Shown: positions 61,695-64,000 of the stretch, piece after piece
Layout: each line of letters starts with the position of its first letter
Numbering within the stretch: position 1 is the first letter of the stretch
Assembly (NCBI GenBank): GCA_021399445.1
Contig: JAJTUQ010000003.1
Span: 2,604,001-2,668,000, forward strand
DNA: 64,000 nt
Direction: 5' to 3'
Source: Xylogone sp. PMI_703
Taxonomy: Eukaryota > Ascomycota > Leotiomycetes
The notes under the pieces: generated by a model
Told to the model about the DNA's origin: nothing
Database searches by the model: none
The model's input: only the letters and a program-made list of their open reading frames with translations
Made by a program: the position numbers and the translations under genes

Positions 61695-61721
61695 CTGGTT
61701 GCACTGGTTGCACTGGTTGCA
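61695..61721. repeat. (CTGGTTGCA)3 tandem repeat
   Basis: Three perfect 9-bp units followed by CGGCC. Confidence 0.9.
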
Positions 61722-63688
61722 CGGCCAAAAAGTCTAACTGGTTCTACTGCAACTGCAAAATCTCCTCGTGCCCAAATCGGTACATGACGCCAATGACGAC
61801 GCCGGGCCCGGTTTCCGAGAGGGGCTCCATATTAATTCTCCCTCCCAACAGCCTCAAGTGACAAGTGACCAAAGATCTAGCACTAGGCAAACAGCGTCGC
61901 AGTGGCAGGACCTGGAATCATCAGCACACAGCACCGTACACGGCACACTCATCGCCAGCTCGACATTCCAGCGAGTGGTCTGCCGCACTTTGCATTTTGC
62001 TCCTCTCTCCTGTCTTGGATCCTAATTTATCACCTGTGCGACTTTGGAGTCGTTTATTTTCTCCGATTGAGGTCTGGCTCCATTTGCCTGCGGTCTAGAT
62101 CCTTCGAGCCCAGAGATCGCTACCGCACCGCCATACAGGACATGGCTCACCCACCACCCCTGCTGGCTGGCAGACGATTTGCCTCTGGCGAAAAAAAGGC
62201 TAGGAGCGGGAGACCGGAGATCGAAACCATTCAGTACCACTACGGTGGGAGATGACTGGACCACAAATCTTGATCGCCTGCCCTGAAACTGCACCGATTT
62301 CTTGAATCGCCTGGAAAGCCAGCCGTCCTGCGAAGGCCGGGGTGGGGAGAGAAAGATAGGCGAATGGAAAGACAAGCTGACACGACGTCTGGCGAATCCC
62401 TCTTTTAACCGTGCATGAACCTCGAAGGACTGGATACGTTATGGGCCAGAGAAGAGACGCTGTTGACGGAGAGGTCCAGCTCCTGGAAAATCCCCATGGT
62501 GCTCCCAGAGATGAGGAAGGAGCCATGTCATCGCACTTTGCCAGTGACGACAGATCGTCCTTTTGCTCTGTTCTTTTTCCCCCTATGGGGCTAGCTGCCA
62601 GTATTTTACATGTGGACGCTCTCTTTTTACCTTGGCCCAGATGAACCATCCCAAACCCCAAAAACCCCAAATCCTGGGGAGCCAGAGACAAGAGGGAGAC
62701 CCATCAGTCTGGTTATTGACAATCCTAGTTCGATGCACTAGGAAAGGATTAACCACCGCCATTACCGTGTATCTCATTAGGCCAAACGGCATCCCGAAAC
62801 TGGCACCCAGAGACACCTCTCCATCTCTGTTTCTCCGCAGCCCAACAGACGCCCAGACTGCCCGTGGCTTGGGCACCGCTTCCACCACCACCGTGTGGCC
62901 ATCTCGGGCGTTTCCCAAGACAGCAGTGATCAGCCTACCTTATTTTGGTCCCAGGCGAGGTCCCTTCATCCCTTCTGCTCGGCGTCGCTGCCATTGCTGC
63001 CATTTTTTTGCCCACGGCCCCAGAGTCACACGCGGTGGCTCTCTCCTCCTTTCTACACCGTACGGAATCCTCCTAGCGCGATCGGTGGTGGCCCAGGTTT
63101 GGGCTGGTTGGCTTGTTCGACACAACACCGTCAAGCGCGACATCTCCATGTCACGGTATCGATCTGATTCGACTGCCGGCGCAGCAACGGTCCTCCGAAA
63201 GCCAATCGCGTCCTCCATAAGATAGGCTCGCCCATTTGCCCCTTTGGAACAATAGTCATCATCGAATGATATCTCATTTGTTTTTTGGGGGCCTGGATTG
63301 CTGCAGAGCTCGTATCGTGAGCGCGTCTAGACCCTCTCGACTGTGCTGGACGTGTCGTGTCCCTCGCTTCGGTCAATTCAATCAATGTCTCGAGGGTGAA
63401 AGGTGACTTTACCGGTATTGTATTACTGTACACAGTAATATCGTTGGTCCAATAATCTGACAGGGAACTCATCGAACGGTACCGCGTCGTTTGTCCCGCA
63501 ATTTGCCTTTCAGCTTATCTTACAGAGCCTTCGGCAGCCGGCTAGTCTCATGCAGACGCTGGGCGCTCTCCCCCTACGCCAGCCTGGGCTAGTCAAACGC
63601 CCCTCTCCCAGCATATTGGGTCCCATGTCGTGTCTCACTTGCGAGCTTTTTTTCTGATTTTCACTGCTTTGCGCGTGCAGGTGGGAGC

Positions 63689-63760
63689 TGCAGAGCCTAT
63701 TTGCTTGGCGCTCACAATAGTGCAGAGCCTATTTGCTTGGCGCTCACAATAGTGCAGAGC
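63689..63760. repeat. 32-bp perfect tandem duplication
   Basis: A 32-bp unit beginning TGCAGAGCCTATTTGCTTGG occurs at 63689..63720 and again at 63721..63752 without change, followed by the first eight bases of a third copy (63753..63760). The perfection suggests a recent duplication (or an assembly artefact). Confidence 0.9.
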
Positions 63761-64000
63761 ATGCGGGGGGCGCGACCAGAGCTTCTGTTTCCGTCCCCCT
63801 CGAGTCCGCATGGGCCATCAACATGCTAAAGAGTGTTGCTGGGTGGCTCAGGGGGGAGCAGAAGCAAGATGTGGAAGCTTGCAATGTCCTGCTCGGTGCT
63901 GCCTGTCAGCCGTACGCGCTGCCTCCCGAAGCCTCACAGCGTTTACCAAGGAAAAAGCAGTCAACAGGAGGCAGAGCGAGTGCAGGCGACGGCGTGCAGG

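Larger units (their letters stand above)
57551..64000. other. gene-free 6.4-kb GC-rich region upstream of the C2H2 gene
   Basis: Many overlapping open frames of 100-360 codons (57.9-59.6 and 62.2-63.2 kb) exist in several frames at once, mostly Ser/Pro/Arg/Ala-rich, with no domain motif or conserved splice pattern. I judge them chance frames of GC-rich DNA. The nearest several hundred bases left of 58.2 kb likely serve as promoter and leader for the C2H2 gene. Short tandem repeats and TACAG/TACGG runs are frequent (58.3, 59.0, 60.6, 60.9, 61.1, 61.2 kb). A gene extending beyond 64000 may start or end near the right edge, but none is recognisable. Confidence 0.45.

Overview
This window looks like nuclear DNA of a filamentous ascomycete (Pezizomycotina), most likely Leotiomycetes. 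Introns are short (about 49-150 nt) with GTRNGT donors, CTAAC/CTRAY branch sites and YAG acceptors. Gene content is fungal: an AreA/NIT2-type GATA factor, the DASH subunit Hsk3, Sub2, a stand-alone RPS30 and fungal Ipi1. Genes are sparse, about one per 5 kb, with long gene-free stretches. The class assignment is inference from gene content and intergenic style; no marker in the window proves it.

Layout. 1-3.2 kb is mostly non-coding, with one possible two-exon mini-gene at its left edge. 3.2-5.4 kb holds a divergent pair: ipi1 (-, 60S ribosome biogenesis) and a Roadblock/LC7 protein (+). 7.6-10.9 kb holds a large conserved-looking protein of unknown function (+). 12.3-15.2 kb holds a six-exon DUF262 (GmrSD/ParB-like) protein (+) facing a secreted CREG-like protein (-). 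15.9-16.3 kb is RPS30. After 9 kb without genes comes areA (25.4-28.7 kb), the global nitrogen regulator. 30.4-31.2 kb is hsk3 (-), a three-exon gene that no single long reading frame reveals. 32.9-35.4 kb is a ketopantoate-reductase-like protein with a 440-residue disordered tail (-). 41.7-44.6 kb holds another divergent pair, sub2 (-) and an Rpr2/Rpp21-type RNase P subunit (+). 46.0-47.0 kb is a WBP11-like splicing factor (-). 47.6-50.1 kb, in AT-rich DNA, holds a 59-residue predicted secreted protein and an unrecognised protein with a possible PD-(D/E)XK-like core. 56.2-57.6 kb is a C2H2 transcription factor (-) with 6.4 kb of gene-free DNA upstream.

There is no gene cluster with an obvious common pathway. 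The recognisable genes are housekeeping genes for RNA and ribosome metabolism (ipi1, sub2, WBP11-like, Rpr2-like, RPS30), cytoskeleton and kinetochore (Roadblock, Hsk3) and regulators (AreA, C2H2). The AT-rich tract from 44.6 to 56 kb is the most accessory-like part: it carries the small secreted protein, the unknown protein and two families of diverged tandem repeats. The gene-free GC-balanced regions carry many short runs of TACAG/TACGG units. No tRNA, rRNA, CRISPR array or intact transposon was recognised by eye.
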